A stretch of DNA of 64,000 nucleotides from Chitiniphilus shinanonensis DSM 23277 (GCF_000374805.1 NZ_KB895354.1:1-64000), one strand, 5' to 3'; numbered from the stretch's first letter, positions 41,509 through 51,552 are shown. The notes: generated by a model not told the origin, from the letters alone. Numbers and translations: made by a program.

Positions 41509-42807
41509 ATGCATCTTCTCCTGCCTCGTTGGCTGATCGCCATCGAACCCCGCGGCGTCCTGACCGACCACGCCCTGGTCATCGACGGCGAACGCATCGT
41601 CGATCTGCTCCCCGCCCCCGCCGCCCTCGCCCGTTATCCCGAAGCCGAAGTCACCCGCCTGCCCGAGCACGCCCTGCTGCCCGGCCTGATCAACCTGCAC
41701 GCGCATTCGGCGATGACGCTGCTGCGCGGCTACGGCGACGACCTGGCGCTGATGACCTGGCTGAACGACCACATCTGGCCCGCCGAAGGCAAGCACGTCT
41801 CGGACGAATTCGTCTTCGACGGCACGCTGCTGGCCATCGCCGAAATGATCGCCGGCGGCACCACCTGCGCCAACGACATGTATTTCCATCACGGCGCGGT
41901 GGCGCGTGCGGCGTTGTCCAGCGAATTCCGCATGATGGTCGGCTGCTCGATCCTGGAATTCCCCAATGCCTACGCCGCCAATGCCGATGGCTATATCCGC
42001 CGCGCGCTGGAATGCATCGACGAATTCCGCGGCGAGAACCTGGTCGGCTTCACCCTAGCGCCGCACGCGCCATATACCGTGAGCGACGACACCTTCCGCC
42101 GCGTGATCACGCTGGCGGACGAATTGCAGATCGGCATCCATTGCCATATCCACGAAACCCAGGACGAAATCGCCGGCAGCCTCAAGCAGCACGGCGTACG
42201 CCCATTGGCGCGGCTGGCCGGCCTGGGCCTGCTGGGCAATCACCTGATCGCGGCGCACATGGTGCACACCACCGACGAGGAGATCGCTCTGCTGGCGCGC
42301 CACGGCGTGCACGTGTCGCACAATCCGGCCTCCAACCTGAAGTTATCATCCGGCTTCGCCCGCATCGCCGATCAACTGGCCGCCGGCATCAATGTCGGCA
42401 TCGGCACCGACGGCGCCGCCAGCAACAACAAGCTCGACCTTTTCGCAGAACTGCGGCTGGCCGCGCTGCTGGCCAAGGGCGCCAGCGGCAACCCGGAGGC
42501 GCTGCCGGCCTGGCAGGCGCTGGAAATGGCCACGCTCAACGGCGCGCGCGCCCTGGGCTGGGACGACCGCATCGGCAGCCTGCGGCCCGGCAAGCAGGCC
42601 GACGTGATCGCGGTCGACCTGTCCGCCGCCGGCACGCAGCCGTGCTACGATCCCGTCTCGCATCTCGTCTACGCGGCCGACCGCAACCAGGTCAGCCATG
42701 TGTGGATCGCCGGCCGCAATGTCTACGCCGCACACCGCCACCTGAGCCTGGATCTGGCCGACGCGCAAGCGCGCGCCCGCCGCTGGCAAAGCCGCATCTC
42801 CGCCTGA
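41509..42807 (+). CDS. mtaD: TRZ/ATZ-family amidohydrolase, 5-methylthioadenosine/SAH deaminase type
   Basis: A 432-residue metal-dependent deaminase. The metal ligands are visible in NLHAHSAM (about residue 63), the His of CHIHE (about 210), HMVH (about 247) and GTDGAASNN (about 303). The family deaminates 5'-methylthioadenosine or S-adenosylhomocysteine. The gene is followed closely by ubiG and gph, an arrangement widespread in betaproteobacteria, with ubiG producing SAH as by-product. The exact substrate is inferred. Confidence 0.85.
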   Translation: MHLLLPRWLIAIEPRGVLTDHALVIDGERIVDLLPAPAALARYPEAEVTRLPEHALLPGLINLHAHSAMTLLRGYGDDLALMTWLNDHIWPAEGKHVSDEFVFDGTLLAIAEMIAGGTTCANDMYFHHGAVARAALSSEFRMMVGCSILEFPNAYAANADGYIRRALECIDEFRGENLVGFTLAPHAPYTVSDDTFRRVITLADELQIGIHCHIHETQDEIAGSLKQHGVRPLARLAGLGLLGNHLIAAHMVHTTDEEIALLARHGVHVSHNPASNLKLSSGFARIADQLAAGINVGIGTDGAASNNKLDLFAELRLAALLAKGASGNPEALPAWQALEMATLNGARALGWDDRIGSLRPGKQADVIAVDLSAAGTQPCYDPVSHLVYAADRNQVSHVWIAGRNVYAAHRHLSLDLADAQARARRWQSRISA

Positions 42808-42819
42808 GAGCCCATTGAT

Positions 42820-43533
42820 ATGACCGAACCCGTGCTCAACGCCGACGCGGCGGAAATCGCCAAGTTTTCCGCGCTCGCCCACAAATGGTGGGACAAGGAA
42901 AGCGAATTCAAGCCGCTGCACGACATCAACCCGCTACGGCTGGATTTCATCGAACAATACGCACCGCTGACCGGCGTCCAGGCGCTGGACGTGGGCTGCG
43001 GCGGCGGCATCCTCTCCGAAGGCATGGCGCAGCGCGGCGCCCAGGTCACCGGCATCGACCTGGCCGAGAAGTCGCTGAAGATCGCCAGGCTGCATCTGAT
43101 CGAAACCGGTCAGGGCAACGTGCAGTACCGCCACGTGGCCGTCGAGGCGCTGGCCGAGGAAGCACCTGAAAGCTTCGACGTGGTCACCTGCCTGGAGATG
43201 CTGGAACACGTGCCCTCGCCCGCCAGCGTGGTCGCCGCCTGCGCCCGGCTGGCCCGGCCCGGCGGCTGGGTGTTCTTCTCCACCCTGAACCGCAACGCCA
43301 AGAGCTACCTGCTGGCGGTGCTGGGCGCCGAATACGTGCTGGGCATGCTGCCGCGCGGCACCCACGACTACGCGCGCTTCCTCAAGCCGTCCGAACTGTC
43401 GCGCATGACGCGCACCGCCGGGCTCGACACCCAGGGCCTGAGCGGCCTGCACTACAACCCGGTGAGCCGCGCCTACACCCTGGGCGGCGATACCGACGTG
43501 AACTACCTGGTGGCCTGCCGCAAGCCGGATTGA
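42820..43533 (+). CDS. ubiG: Ubiquinone biosynthesis O-methyltransferase UbiG
   Basis: A 237-residue SAM-dependent methyltransferase that performs both O-methylations in ubiquinone synthesis. The N-terminal [30 protein letters not shown] is diagnostic, and the SAM loop is [12 protein letters not shown] (about residues 51-62). The last strands include [27 protein letters not shown]. It begins 12 nt after mtaD. Confidence 0.97.
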   Translation: MTEPVLNADAAEIAKFSALAHKWWDKESEFKPLHDINPLRLDFIEQYAPLTGVQALDVGCGGGILSEGMAQRGAQVTGIDLAEKSLKIARLHLIETGQGNVQYRHVAVEALAEEAPESFDVVTCLEMLEHVPSPASVVAACARLARPGGWVFFSTLNRNAKSYLLAVLGAEYVLGMLPRGTHDYARFLKPSELSRMTRTAGLDTQGLSGLHYNPVSRAYTLGGDTDVNYLVACRKPD

Positions 43534-43589
43534 CCGCCCCAAGGCCGCCGCGCGGCCGCCGCCTTCGTTTTCCACGGGATCAAGCAGTC

Positions 43590-44243
43590 ATGGTTCAAGC
43601 AGTTCTCTTCGATCTGGACGGCACGCTGGCCGATACCGCCGCCGACCTGGGCGGCGCGCTCAACCGCATGTTGCTGGAAGAGGGCCTGCCGCCGCAGCCT
43701 TACGCCGCCATCCGCCCGCTGGCCAGTCACGGCGTGCGCGGCCTGCTCGGGCTGGGTTACGGCATCACGCCGGAGCACCCGGACTTCGAGCGGTTGCGCG
43801 AGCGCTTCCTCGCCCACTACGAAACCCACCTGTGCGACGAGACCCGGCTGTTCGACGGCATCGCCCCGCTGATCGAGGCATTGGCCCAGCGCGGCCTGCC
43901 ATGGGGCATCGTCACCAACAAGCCGATGCGCTTCACCGATCCACTGGTGCTGCGCCTGACCTGGCCCACCGCGCCCGGCGTGGTGGTATCGGCCGATACC
44001 GTCGGCGTCGCCAAGCCCGACCCGCGCCCGATGCGTTACGCCGCCGAAACCCTGGGCGTGGCGCCGGAGCGCTGCTGGTACGTGGGGGACGCCGAGCGCG
44101 ACATCGCCGCCGGCCGCGCGGTCGGCATGAAGACCGTGCTGGCCAACTGGGGCTACATCGCCAGCACCGACCTGCCGCTCTCCTGGGGCGCCGACGTCGG
44201 CATCGACCACCCGCTGGACCTGCTGCTGCACCTGCCCAAGTAA
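43590..44243 (+). CDS. gph: HAD-family phosphatase, phosphoglycolate phosphatase type
   Basis: A 217-residue HAD hydrolase. The nucleophile motif is FDLDGTLADT (about residues 6-15), motif II is IVTNK (about 109), and WYVGDAERDIAAG (about 170) carries the metal aspartates. It is the third gene of the mtaD-ubiG-gph set. In several bacteria the gene next to ubiG encodes MupP (N-acetylmuramic acid 6-phosphate phosphatase), so that function is an alternative. Confidence 0.88.
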   Translation: MVQAVLFDLDGTLADTAADLGGALNRMLLEEGLPPQPYAAIRPLASHGVRGLLGLGYGITPEHPDFERLRERFLAHYETHLCDETRLFDGIAPLIEALAQRGLPWGIVTNKPMRFTDPLVLRLTWPTAPGVVVSADTVGVAKPDPRPMRYAAETLGVAPERCWYVGDAERDIAAGRAVGMKTVLANWGYIASTDLPLSWGADVGIDHPLDLLLHLPK

Positions 44244-44298
44244 TCCGGTCCGGGCGCGACCGGCTCACGCCCCAGTTCGTGGGGAAAACCGAATCGCG

Positions 44299-45282
<984 letters not shown>

Positions 45283-45325
45283 GGGGCCTCCAAAATGAGA
45301 ATTTGACGCATCGGCAAGCAAACAG

Positions 45326-45344
45326 GATAACGATAATCCTCATC
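45326..45344. promoter_or_regulatory. Strong Fur-box match between acuI and the thioesterase gene
   Basis: GATAACGATAATCCTCATC agrees with the 19-bp Fur consensus GATAATGATAATCATTATC at 16 of 19 positions, the best such match in the window. It can control either divergent gene. Confidence 0.65.
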
Positions 45345-45364
45345 CCCCGACGCTGGCGATTGCC

Positions 45365-45877
45365 TTGAACCTGTACTTGCGCCTGATCTGGCTATTGCTC
45401 ACCGCCCGCCGCCGCCCACCCTGCTCGCTGCTCGGCCCATGCGTCACCCGCCTGCGCGTCTGGCCCAACGACCTGGACCTGTACCGCCACGTGAACAACG
45501 GCCGCTATTTCACTCTGCTGGATCTGGCGCGCACCGACCTGATGCTGCGCAGCGGGCTGGCCCAACGCGTCAAGGCCGCCGGCTGGTTTCCGGTGGTGAC
45601 GCTGGCCAGCATGCGCTTTCGCCGCGCGCTGACCTTGTTCCAGCCGTTCGACATCCACACCGAGGTGATCGGCTGGGACGACAAATCGGCGTTCCTGGCG
45701 CAACGCTTCGTCGCCAACGGCGAAACCGCCGCCTCGGCCGTCATCCGGGTGCGCTTCCTGCGACGCAGCGGCGGCTCGGTATCCTCGGCGGAACTGCTGG
45801 CGCTGGCCGGGCACACCACGCCATCGCCACCGCTGCCCGACTGGGTGGTGCGGTGGGCCGACGCCCAGCAGGACTGA
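45365..45877 (+). CDS. Acyl-CoA thioesterase-like hotdog protein
   Basis: A 170-residue hotdog-fold protein. RVWPNDLDLYRHVNNGRYFTLLDLAR (about residues 31-56) carries the D-x3-HVNN pattern of 4-hydroxybenzoyl-CoA-thioesterase-like enzymes. The frame opens with TTG at 45365. No ATG lies upstream of the conserved region, so the non-standard start is likely. It is divergent from acuI with a Fur-type site between them. Confidence 0.8.
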   Translation: MNLYLRLIWLLLTARRRPPCSLLGPCVTRLRVWPNDLDLYRHVNNGRYFTLLDLARTDLMLRSGLAQRVKAAGWFPVVTLASMRFRRALTLFQPFDIHTEVIGWDDKSAFLAQRFVANGETAASAVIRVRFLRRSGGSVSSAELLALAGHTTPSPPLPDWVVRWADAQQD

Positions 45878-46124
45878 CACCCGGCCCCCAGGCCGGAAGG
45901 CTCGCCTGAAGACACAAGCGCTTGGCGGATACGAGCGCCCGCCAGCCACCGTCCGCCCACGACACCACCACCACCAAGAACCATCGCTTCCGGGACACGA
46001 CGAGAACTTCCCCTCCATCTGCAACTCTGTTGCTGGTACGCCCCCGCAACACGACACTCGCCACCATCGACGACAAATTGGGAAAAGTTCAAGATACCCT
46101 TGGCATAAAACAAGTGGCCTCATC

Positions 46125-46892
46125 ATGAAAACAATTGCCGCATTCCTCCTCGCCTGCGCCCTGCCCACCCTCGCCTGGTCCGCCTGCAGCAAACCGATGA
46201 GCGTCGCCGTCGAGGATTGGCCACCCTACTCGCAGATCGATGCCCAGGGCAGGCCAGCCGGACTCGACATCGAGCTGCTGCAGGCGATCTTCCGCGAGGC
46301 CGGCTGCACCCTGGTCTTTCACCAGGACATCCCGCGCCAACGACGGCACCTGATGCACAAGGAAGGCCAGCTCGACGTGCTGTTCGCCGCGTCGCCCACG
46401 CCGGAACGCCAGCGCTACAGCTGGTTCACCGTCGCCTATCGCCCCGAGACCATCGGCCTGTTCGCCCGCGCCGACGACGCGGCCCGCTTCGCCGGCATCC
46501 GCTCCTTCAGCGACGTGCTGTCCCGGCGCATCGGCCTGCTCGCGCCCAATAGCGGCTGGTACGGCGACGACTACGGGCGCTATCTGGCCGACATGAAGGC
46601 CAGCGGCCTGGTCCAGCACTTCGAGACCTTCGACCAGGGCATCCGCATGCTCAAGGCCAACCGGGCCGACCTGATCCTCGGCGACGTCGGCGCCATCGTC
46701 TACGAGGCGCAGCGCGTGGTGCGCACGCCGGTGAAGCAGTTGGGCTTCGTTCCCAACCAGGCGCCGGTGCACCTGATGCTGAGCAAGGCCAGCGTGAGCG
46801 AAGCCGACCTGCGCACCGTCGACGCGGCGATCCGCCGCCTGGAAGCCAACGGCACGCTGAAGCGCCTGCGCGCCCGCTACGGCCTGAACTGA
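46125..46892 (+). CDS. Periplasmic solute-binding protein, family 3
   Basis: A 255-residue protein with a signal peptide (MKTIAAFLLACALPTLAWSA) and a family-3 binding fold: EDWPPYSQIDAQGRPAGLDIELLQAIFREAGC (about residues 30-61), and later FDQGIRMLKANRADLILGD. It is related in organisation to the protein at 27967-28740 but is not a near copy. No transporter genes adjoin it. The preceding 247 bp contain no other gene. Confidence 0.85.
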   Translation: MKTIAAFLLACALPTLAWSACSKPMSVAVEDWPPYSQIDAQGRPAGLDIELLQAIFREAGCTLVFHQDIPRQRRHLMHKEGQLDVLFAASPTPERQRYSWFTVAYRPETIGLFARADDAARFAGIRSFSDVLSRRIGLLAPNSGWYGDDYGRYLADMKASGLVQHFETFDQGIRMLKANRADLILGDVGAIVYEAQRVVRTPVKQLGFVPNQAPVHLMLSKASVSEADLRTVDAAIRRLEANGTLKRLRARYGLN

Positions 46893-46947
46893 TCCCGGCC
46901 TGCTGTCGCCACGCGAGGCCATTCGGGGGTACAATGAAGCTTCATCT

Positions 46948-47312
46948 GGGGCCGCCATGGTTTCGACGGGGGTTGCAAAGCGGATGAGGGCATGCCGGGA
47001 TCTCAGTCACCCCGTAAAACGCTGAATCGTAATAGTCGCAAACGACGAAACTTACGCTCTGGCTGCTTAACCAGCCGGACGCTGCACCGATCTTCTGATG
47101 GGTCGGGCGGGGTAAAACCCGCAGCAGCGTCATTTCACATCAGATCGCTCCCGGCCGGGTGACTTGGCTGGGGGTTAAATCCAAGGTCACTCGCCTGTTG
47201 CAAGCCTGCCGGTCGGCGTGCACCAGGTTAAAACCCAGTTGACCAGGCTAAGCATGTAGAACTCTTCGTGGAGGACTTTCGGACGCGGGTTCGACTCCCG
47301 CCGGCTCCACCA
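46948..47312 (+). ncRNA. ssrA: Transfer-messenger RNA (tmRNA)
   Basis: The gene begins GGGGCCGCCATGGTTTCGAC and ends GGTTCGACTCCCGCCGGCTCCACCA, the two halves of the tRNA-like domain with an encoded CCA. The tag reading frame (47038-47070) reads GCAAACGACGAA..., that is ANDETYALAA followed by TAA. tmRNA with SmpB rescues stalled ribosomes and tags products for proteolysis. Pseudoknot-like complementary segments follow the tag. A TACAAT -10 candidate is at 46930-46935. Confidence 0.98.
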
Positions 47313-47348
47313 GACAAGCAGTCACAGGATGTCCCATCCTGTCTCACA

Positions 47349-47382
47349 AGCCCCGAGAAACCCAGGTTTCCGGGGCTTTTTC
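47349..47382 (+). terminator. Terminator downstream of ssrA
   Basis: GCCCCG-A-GAAACC-CA-GGTTTC-CGGGGC forms a long stem with a single bulged base, followed by five T residues. Confidence 0.9.
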
Positions 47383-47480
47383 ATGGCTTGCTCCGCCTCC
47401 GGCGATTGCCAGGAGGCGGCTCGACTTGTCCGGTCTGCGTTCTGGCTCCCCGCCTCCTTCCAAGGCGCCTCCAACACAAA

Positions 47481-47512
47481 AACCCCCACAACCGTCAGGC
47501 CGCGGGGGTTGC
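47481..47512 (-). terminator. Terminator after the 90-aa membrane protein gene
   Basis: On the minus strand AACCCCC and GGGGGTT (with the loop between) are followed by TTTTTG. It lies about 25 bp past the stop of the small membrane protein gene. Confidence 0.6.
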
Positions 47513-47535
47513 ATCGTGGCGTAGCGCCAGGCCGG

Positions 47536-47808
47536 TTACGGCCTGTCGGGGTCGCGATGGCTGTATGGCAGATCGTCGTCGCGCACCGGCACCTTGGCAT
47601 ACACCGGCACGGCCAGGTCGAACAGCACCGAGCACAGCGCGGCGAAAGCCACCACCACCAGGACGGCGAAGACGAAAGACTCCCAGATCACGCCCCGACC
47701 GCCGCTGGCGGGAAACAGGATGGGCGCGGCGCTGAGCAGGCCGGCCGCCAGGGCCGTGGTGGCCATGCCGATCGCCAGCCGCAGTTTGGGACCGATTAAC
47801 CAGACCAT
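47536..47808 (-). CDS. Small membrane protein, 90 aa
   Basis: The ATG at 47808 has AAGGA six bases upstream, and a terminator follows the stop. The product has two hydrophobic segments, LAIGMATTALAAGLLSAAPILF (about 11-32) and ESFVFAVLVVVAFAALCSVLFDLAVPVY (about 43-70), and an acidic/basic tail (VRDDDLPYSHRDPDRP). I do not recognise a family. Confidence 0.55.
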   Translation of the reverse strand: MVWLIGPKLRLAIGMATTALAAGLLSAAPILFPASGGRGVIWESFVFAVLVVVAFAALCSVLFDLAVPVYAKVPVRDDDLPYSHRDPDRP

Positions 47809-48146
47809 GTGCATTCCTTTCCAGGCCCGCGAAGACAAAAACACCGCGATCGCGCCAACGCGATCGAGTGGATGCGAGGGGGCCGTCAACTCGCCAGGCC
47901 AGTGTTCCGGCCGGCGAAAAACGTGAATATTGGAAAAGTCTGCATGCGCAGTGCGTTCGCGAACTGAACGCCAATGGTTTGCGCCCGATCAGAAAAACAC
48001 ATCACCGGAATGCCTTGGGCTTGCAATGCAGGTGCGCCGGGCGCGGGCACAGCCACGGGCTTCCGCCCGTGCTATGCGAATCGCCCCCAAACGGGCGCAA
48101 TCCAGCCGCCGGACACGCACCCCGCCCTTCCCGCGGCTCGACCCAC
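47809..48146. other. Intergenic stretch without a recognisable gene
   Basis: These 338 bp lie between the leader of the 90-aa gene and the end of the muramidase gene. They contain short GC-rich inverted repeats (for example CACGGGC/GCCCGTG around 48054-48073), no plausible coding frame with a ribosome-binding site, and no copy of the tmRNA 3' end. Confidence 0.6.
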
Positions 48147-48650
48147 TCAGGCGTCGTCGGCGCCGTATTTCAGGTTGGCGGCAACCCGGTTGACCCAGCC
48201 CTTGCCGAAGGTCTGGAAGGTGGATAGCTGGGTGTAGAACGTCAGCCGTTCGGTGTTGAAGCGCAGCACCACGTCCGAAGGGCTCAGCGCGCGGATCGCG
48301 TCCATGGTCTTACTGCCGATGATGCCGTCGTCGGCCACGCCCACCGCGCGTTGCAGAAAGCGCGTGCCATTCGAGATGCCATGGTTGACCGCGGCGTCGA
48401 ACAATTGGAAGGCGATGGCGCCCGGCAGTCGTTCGCACTTGGCCTTGTCCCAGTAGGCCGTCTTGTAGATGCGCTTGGCCTGTTCGCGGCTCAGCGCCTT
48501 CATCGGGCCGGTATAGCCGTTCTCCACGGCCACCCGCTTGGTCACGCCCCAGTTGGTTTCGCCGCCCGGGTCCTTGGGGTTGTTCACATAGCCGCCTTCA
48601 TGGCCGATCAGCCGGTCGAAGGCCTGGTCGAAGGTGATGGTTTTGCTCAT
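48147..48650 (-). CDS. GH108-family muramidase (phage-type lysozyme)
   Basis: A 167-residue peptidoglycan hydrolase. LIGHEGGYVNNPKDPGGETNWGVT (about residues 14-37) is the glycoside hydrolase 108 catalytic region, with the EGGY glutamate as general acid. The C-terminal part (GIIGSKTMDAIRAL) is the PG_binding_3 segment. There is no signal peptide, so release needs a holin, a type VI system or lysis. No phage structural genes or holin adjoin it. Confidence 0.88.
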   Translation of the reverse strand: MSKTITFDQAFDRLIGHEGGYVNNPKDPGGETNWGVTKRVAVENGYTGPMKALSREQAKRIYKTAYWDKAKCERLPGAIAFQLFDAAVNHGISNGTRFLQRAVGVADDGIIGSKTMDAIRALSPSDVVLRFNTERLTFYTQLSTFQTFGKGWVNRVAANLKYGADDA

Positions 48651-48836
48651 GGGTAGTCTGCCTTTGCGCCGCGCGCCCGGATCGAACTCGGATGGCGCCC
48701 CGGTTTCCCGTTGGCATCCACCCCTGTCAATGTTGGTTTAGCTCGTCCGACATGATGCCATCATCATGAATCCGCCGGTCGGCGGCGACAAAACAACCCT
48801 CGGTCCTGCGTAACCCCGCTCGATTGCCGAATCCCG

Positions 48837-50240
48837 CTACGCCATGTCGTCCAGCGCGCGCAGCAGGTGCTGCCGCACCGTGTCGTCGTCGCTGTAGGCC
48901 ACGTTGAAGCGCATGAAGCGACGCGCATCGGGCGCGCGGCTGAGCAGGCTGCCGGGCGCCAGCACCAGGCCGTGTCGCAGGCCCGCGCGCGCCAGCGCTT
49001 CGCTGTCGATGCCGTCGGGCAGGCGCGCCCAGTGGAACATACCGCCTTCGCCAGCGAACGGCAGGGTACAGCCGGCCGCCAGCAGCCATTGCGCCACGCG
49101 CCCGCCCGACTCCAGCAGACGGTGCACGATGCGTTTGCAGTGCCGACCGTAGCTGCCGTCCACCAGCATGCGGTAGACGATCTGTTCCAACAGCTCGCAG
49201 GTCACGCCGCCGCTCATCAGCTTCAGGTGGGTCAGCGCGGCGGCCAGGCGCGGCGACGCCGCGACATAGCTCACCCGCGCGTTGGCGGTGAGTATCTTGG
49301 AGAACCCCGAGACGTAGCTCACCTGTTCCACCCCGGCCAGCGCCGCCAGGCGTGGCGGCGGCTTGTCGTGCAGGTCGCCGTAGAGATCGTCCTCGATCAC
49401 GTGGCAGCCGTATTGCCGCGCCAGTTGCAGCAGACGGAACGCCTGCGCCGGCAGGAACGAGCGCCCGGTCGGGTTGTGCAGCAGCCCCGAGGTCAGGTAC
49501 ACGCAGGGCCGGTGCGTGTGGAGCATCTGCTCCAACGCGGCCAGATCCGGTCCCTCCGGCCCGCGCGCCACGGTCACCACCCGCGCTCCGTGCAGCGTGA
49601 GATTGCTGTGGAAATTGAAATAACAGGGGTCGTCCAGCAATACGGTGTCGCCCGGGCTGAGCAGCAGCCGCAGCAGCATGTCCACCGCCTGCATGGTGTT
49701 GGCGGTGGTGACGATCTGCTCGGCCGGCACCACCAGCCCCTGGCAGGCCAGCTTCTCCTGCAACGCCTGGCGCAGCGGCAGGTAGCCGCTGGCGACGCCG
49801 TATTCGGCCAGCCGCAGCAGTGGCGCGCGCACCGTCTGCCGCATCGCCTGCCGCAGCGCGTCCGAATCGAGCCACGACTCGGGCAGGAAGCCGCAGCCGG
49901 GACGCAACTCGTCGCCCGGCGAGATCAGCATGCGCCGCAGCACGCTGAGAAAGTCCTGCGGCAGCAGGTCGTTGAGCGCGCCGGCCGGGCCGCTGGGCCC
50001 GCGCGCGGCGACGAAATAGCCGCGCCCCTGGCGCGACACGATCAGGTTGCGGCCGCGCAGGCGGTCCAGCGCGTCGATCACGGTGAACTTGCTTACCCCC
50101 AGCGTCTGCGTCAACTCGCGCAGCGACGGCAGCTTGGTGCCCGGGGGCAAGGTGCCGTCGGCGATGGCCTTGGCCAGCCGGTCGGCGATCTGTTGAACCT
50201 TGGGGATGCCGGTCTCGAAAGCTATCTCGGATACGTGCAA
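48837..50240 (-). CDS. MocR-type (GntR/aminotransferase) regulator
   Basis: A 467-residue fusion of an N-terminal GntR winged helix (about residues 10-78: KVQQIADRLAKAIADGTLPPGTKLPSLRELTQTLGVS) and a fold-type I aminotransferase domain. The PLP lysine is expected in VSGFSKIL (about residue 312), after IEDDLYGD (about 280). MocR proteins sense PLP or amino-compound intermediates and control an adjacent pathway. It is divergent from the ferredoxin/ATP-grasp cluster, with a palindrome between the two, so it is the probable pathway regulator. Confidence 0.92.
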   Translation of the reverse strand: MHVSEIAFETGIPKVQQIADRLAKAIADGTLPPGTKLPSLRELTQTLGVSKFTVIDALDRLRGRNLIVSRQGRGYFVAARGPSGPAGALNDLLPQDFLSVLRRMLISPGDELRPGCGFLPESWLDSDALRQAMRQTVRAPLLRLAEYGVASGYLPLRQALQEKLACQGLVVPAEQIVTTANTMQAVDMLLRLLLSPGDTVLLDDPCYFNFHSNLTLHGARVVTVARGPEGPDLAALEQMLHTHRPCVYLTSGLLHNPTGRSFLPAQAFRLLQLARQYGCHVIEDDLYGDLHDKPPPRLAALAGVEQVSYVSGFSKILTANARVSYVAASPRLAAALTHLKLMSGGVTCELLEQIVYRMLVDGSYGRHCKRIVHRLLESGGRVAQWLLAAGCTLPFAGEGGMFHWARLPDGIDSEALARAGLRHGLVLAPGSLLSRAPDARRFMRFNVAYSDDDTVRQHLLRALDDMA

Positions 50241-50252
50241 ATTCTGCCTCCA

Positions 50253-50280
50253 ACTTTACTGGTAATCGTACCGGTAAAGT
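50253..50280. promoter_or_regulatory. Operator palindrome between the MocR gene and the biosynthetic cluster
   Basis: ACTTTACTGGTA and TACCGGTAAAGT face each other across four bases. The 12-bp arms have one mismatch. It lies 13 bp before the regulator start and about 140 bp before the ferredoxin ATG, as expected for a divergent MocR-controlled promoter pair. Confidence 0.75.
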
Positions 50281-50417
50281 CAGGCAATTTTGCTGAGCCA
50301 TTTATCTGCCCGCCAGACGCCCAGCCCCCTACCCTTGCGCTCGCCTGTTGCGGGCCGTCCCCCTTCGCGCCGACGCCGCATCCCGCCGGGCATTCGCACG
50401 TTTGGAGACCCCAGCCC

Positions 50418-50690
50418 ATGCCCATCCTCAGGTTCGTCAACACCGGCACCGAGGTCGAATTCAGCGACAGCGTGGCGCTGATCGAAATGGAAGACCACAT
50501 CATGTTCGGCTGCAAATCCGGCAATTGCGGCACCTGTGCGGTGCGCATCGTCAGTGGCGCCGAAAACCTGTCCGCCAGGACCGACCGGGAACACCGCCTG
50601 TTCGAACTGACCGGAGAAACCGACCCCGCGCTGCGCCTCGCCTGCCAATGCAGAGCCTTCGGCGACGCCGTGCTGTTTGAAATCAACTAG
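50418..50690 (+). CDS. 2Fe-2S ferredoxin (plant/adrenodoxin-like fold)
   Basis: A 90-residue ferredoxin. The cluster ligands are C32, C37 and C40 in FGCKSGNCGTCAVRIVSG and the cysteines of RLACQCRAF near residue 76, the C-x4-C-x2-C...C spacing of [2Fe-2S] ferredoxins. It is the first gene of the cluster and ends 8 bp before the heme-oxygenase-like gene. It is the likely electron donor for that enzyme. Confidence 0.9.
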   Translation: MPILRFVNTGTEVEFSDSVALIEMEDHIMFGCKSGNCGTCAVRIVSGAENLSARTDREHRLFELTGETDPALRLACQCRAFGDAVLFEIN

Positions 50691-50698
50691 GAGCCTTC

Positions 50699-51454
50699 AT
50701 GGAACACCGCAATCGCATCACCGACCGTTCGCTGATCCGCAGCAAGCCCTTCCTGGACAAGGAAGCCAGCGCCCACGCCAAGCGCGAGATCGACACGTTT
50801 CTCGACGGCAAGATCGACGAATGGAACCGCACCGTACCGTACGCCCGCCACTTCGAGGGCAAGCAGGTGCACATGCCTTACTACCGCCAGTCGCTGATCG
50901 AGCACTGCTGGCGCATCCGTCTGATGCGCAGCGCCCAGGCCAACGCGTTGCACCGCATCACCAAGCTGCACGCCGAGGCGGCCAAGCTGTACGCCGCCTA
51001 CCAGGACGAGGAAATGCTGCACGACATGCTGTTCATGCAGGATGCCGAGCGCATCGGCGTGGCGCGCGAGGAGATCTACGCCACCGAGCCCAGCTTCTAC
51101 ACCCGCCTGCTCGCCGGCTACCTGTACTTCGTCGCCGAACACGAAAAGCCGCTGGGCGTGATCTGCTACAGCTACCTGGTCGAGTACACCACCCAGAAGA
51201 TCACCCCCAAGCAGATCAAGGCGATGGGCGAATCGCTGGGCAAGGACCACATCCGCGGTCAGGCTGCCCACCTGAACACCGACCTGGTCGAAGACCACAC
51301 CCAGGACATGTGGGACATCCTCAGCCTGCTGATCGACAACGAGCAGGATCTCGCCGACGTGAAGCGCTACCTGGCCGAGATCCAGGATCTGCTGAAGATG
51401 TTCTTCGAAGACATGTACCGCCTGCACGGCGCCGACGAAGCACAGGCCGCCTGA
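50699..51454 (+). CDS. Heme-oxygenase-like, probable di-iron enzyme
   Basis: A 251-residue all-helical protein that I place in the heme-oxygenase/TENA-like oxidase superfamily (iron-containing redox enzyme, HDO/CADD group). Candidate metal ligands are E104/E105 and H108 in YQDEEMLHDM, E162 in YLVEYTT, and H191, D195 and perhaps H200 in AAHLNTDLVEDH. The spacing of the first pair is not exact for CADD, so metal binding is tentative. Such enzymes oxidise or fragment amino acids and fatty acids in small-molecule pathways. GGAG of the preceding TAGGAG serves as Shine-Dalgarno sequence. Confidence 0.65.
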   Translation: MEHRNRITDRSLIRSKPFLDKEASAHAKREIDTFLDGKIDEWNRTVPYARHFEGKQVHMPYYRQSLIEHCWRIRLMRSAQANALHRITKLHAEAAKLYAAYQDEEMLHDMLFMQDAERIGVAREEIYATEPSFYTRLLAGYLYFVAEHEKPLGVICYSYLVEYTTQKITPKQIKAMGESLGKDHIRGQAAHLNTDLVEDHTQDMWDILSLLIDNEQDLADVKRYLAEIQDLLKMFFEDMYRLHGADEAQAA

Positions 51455-51552
51455 GCATCCGCCAAGCCATGCCCCGCCGGCCGCGGTGGGGCCGCGCGCC
51501 TGTTGTGAGCAAGCAGCCCGCCGTCGCCCGGCGGGCATCGAGGGTGAACACG

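Noticed and set aside
46948-48650. Integrated prophage at the tmRNA gene
   Set aside because: No integrase, no second copy of the tmRNA 3' end in the next kilobases and only one lysozyme gene, so an integrated element cannot be supported.
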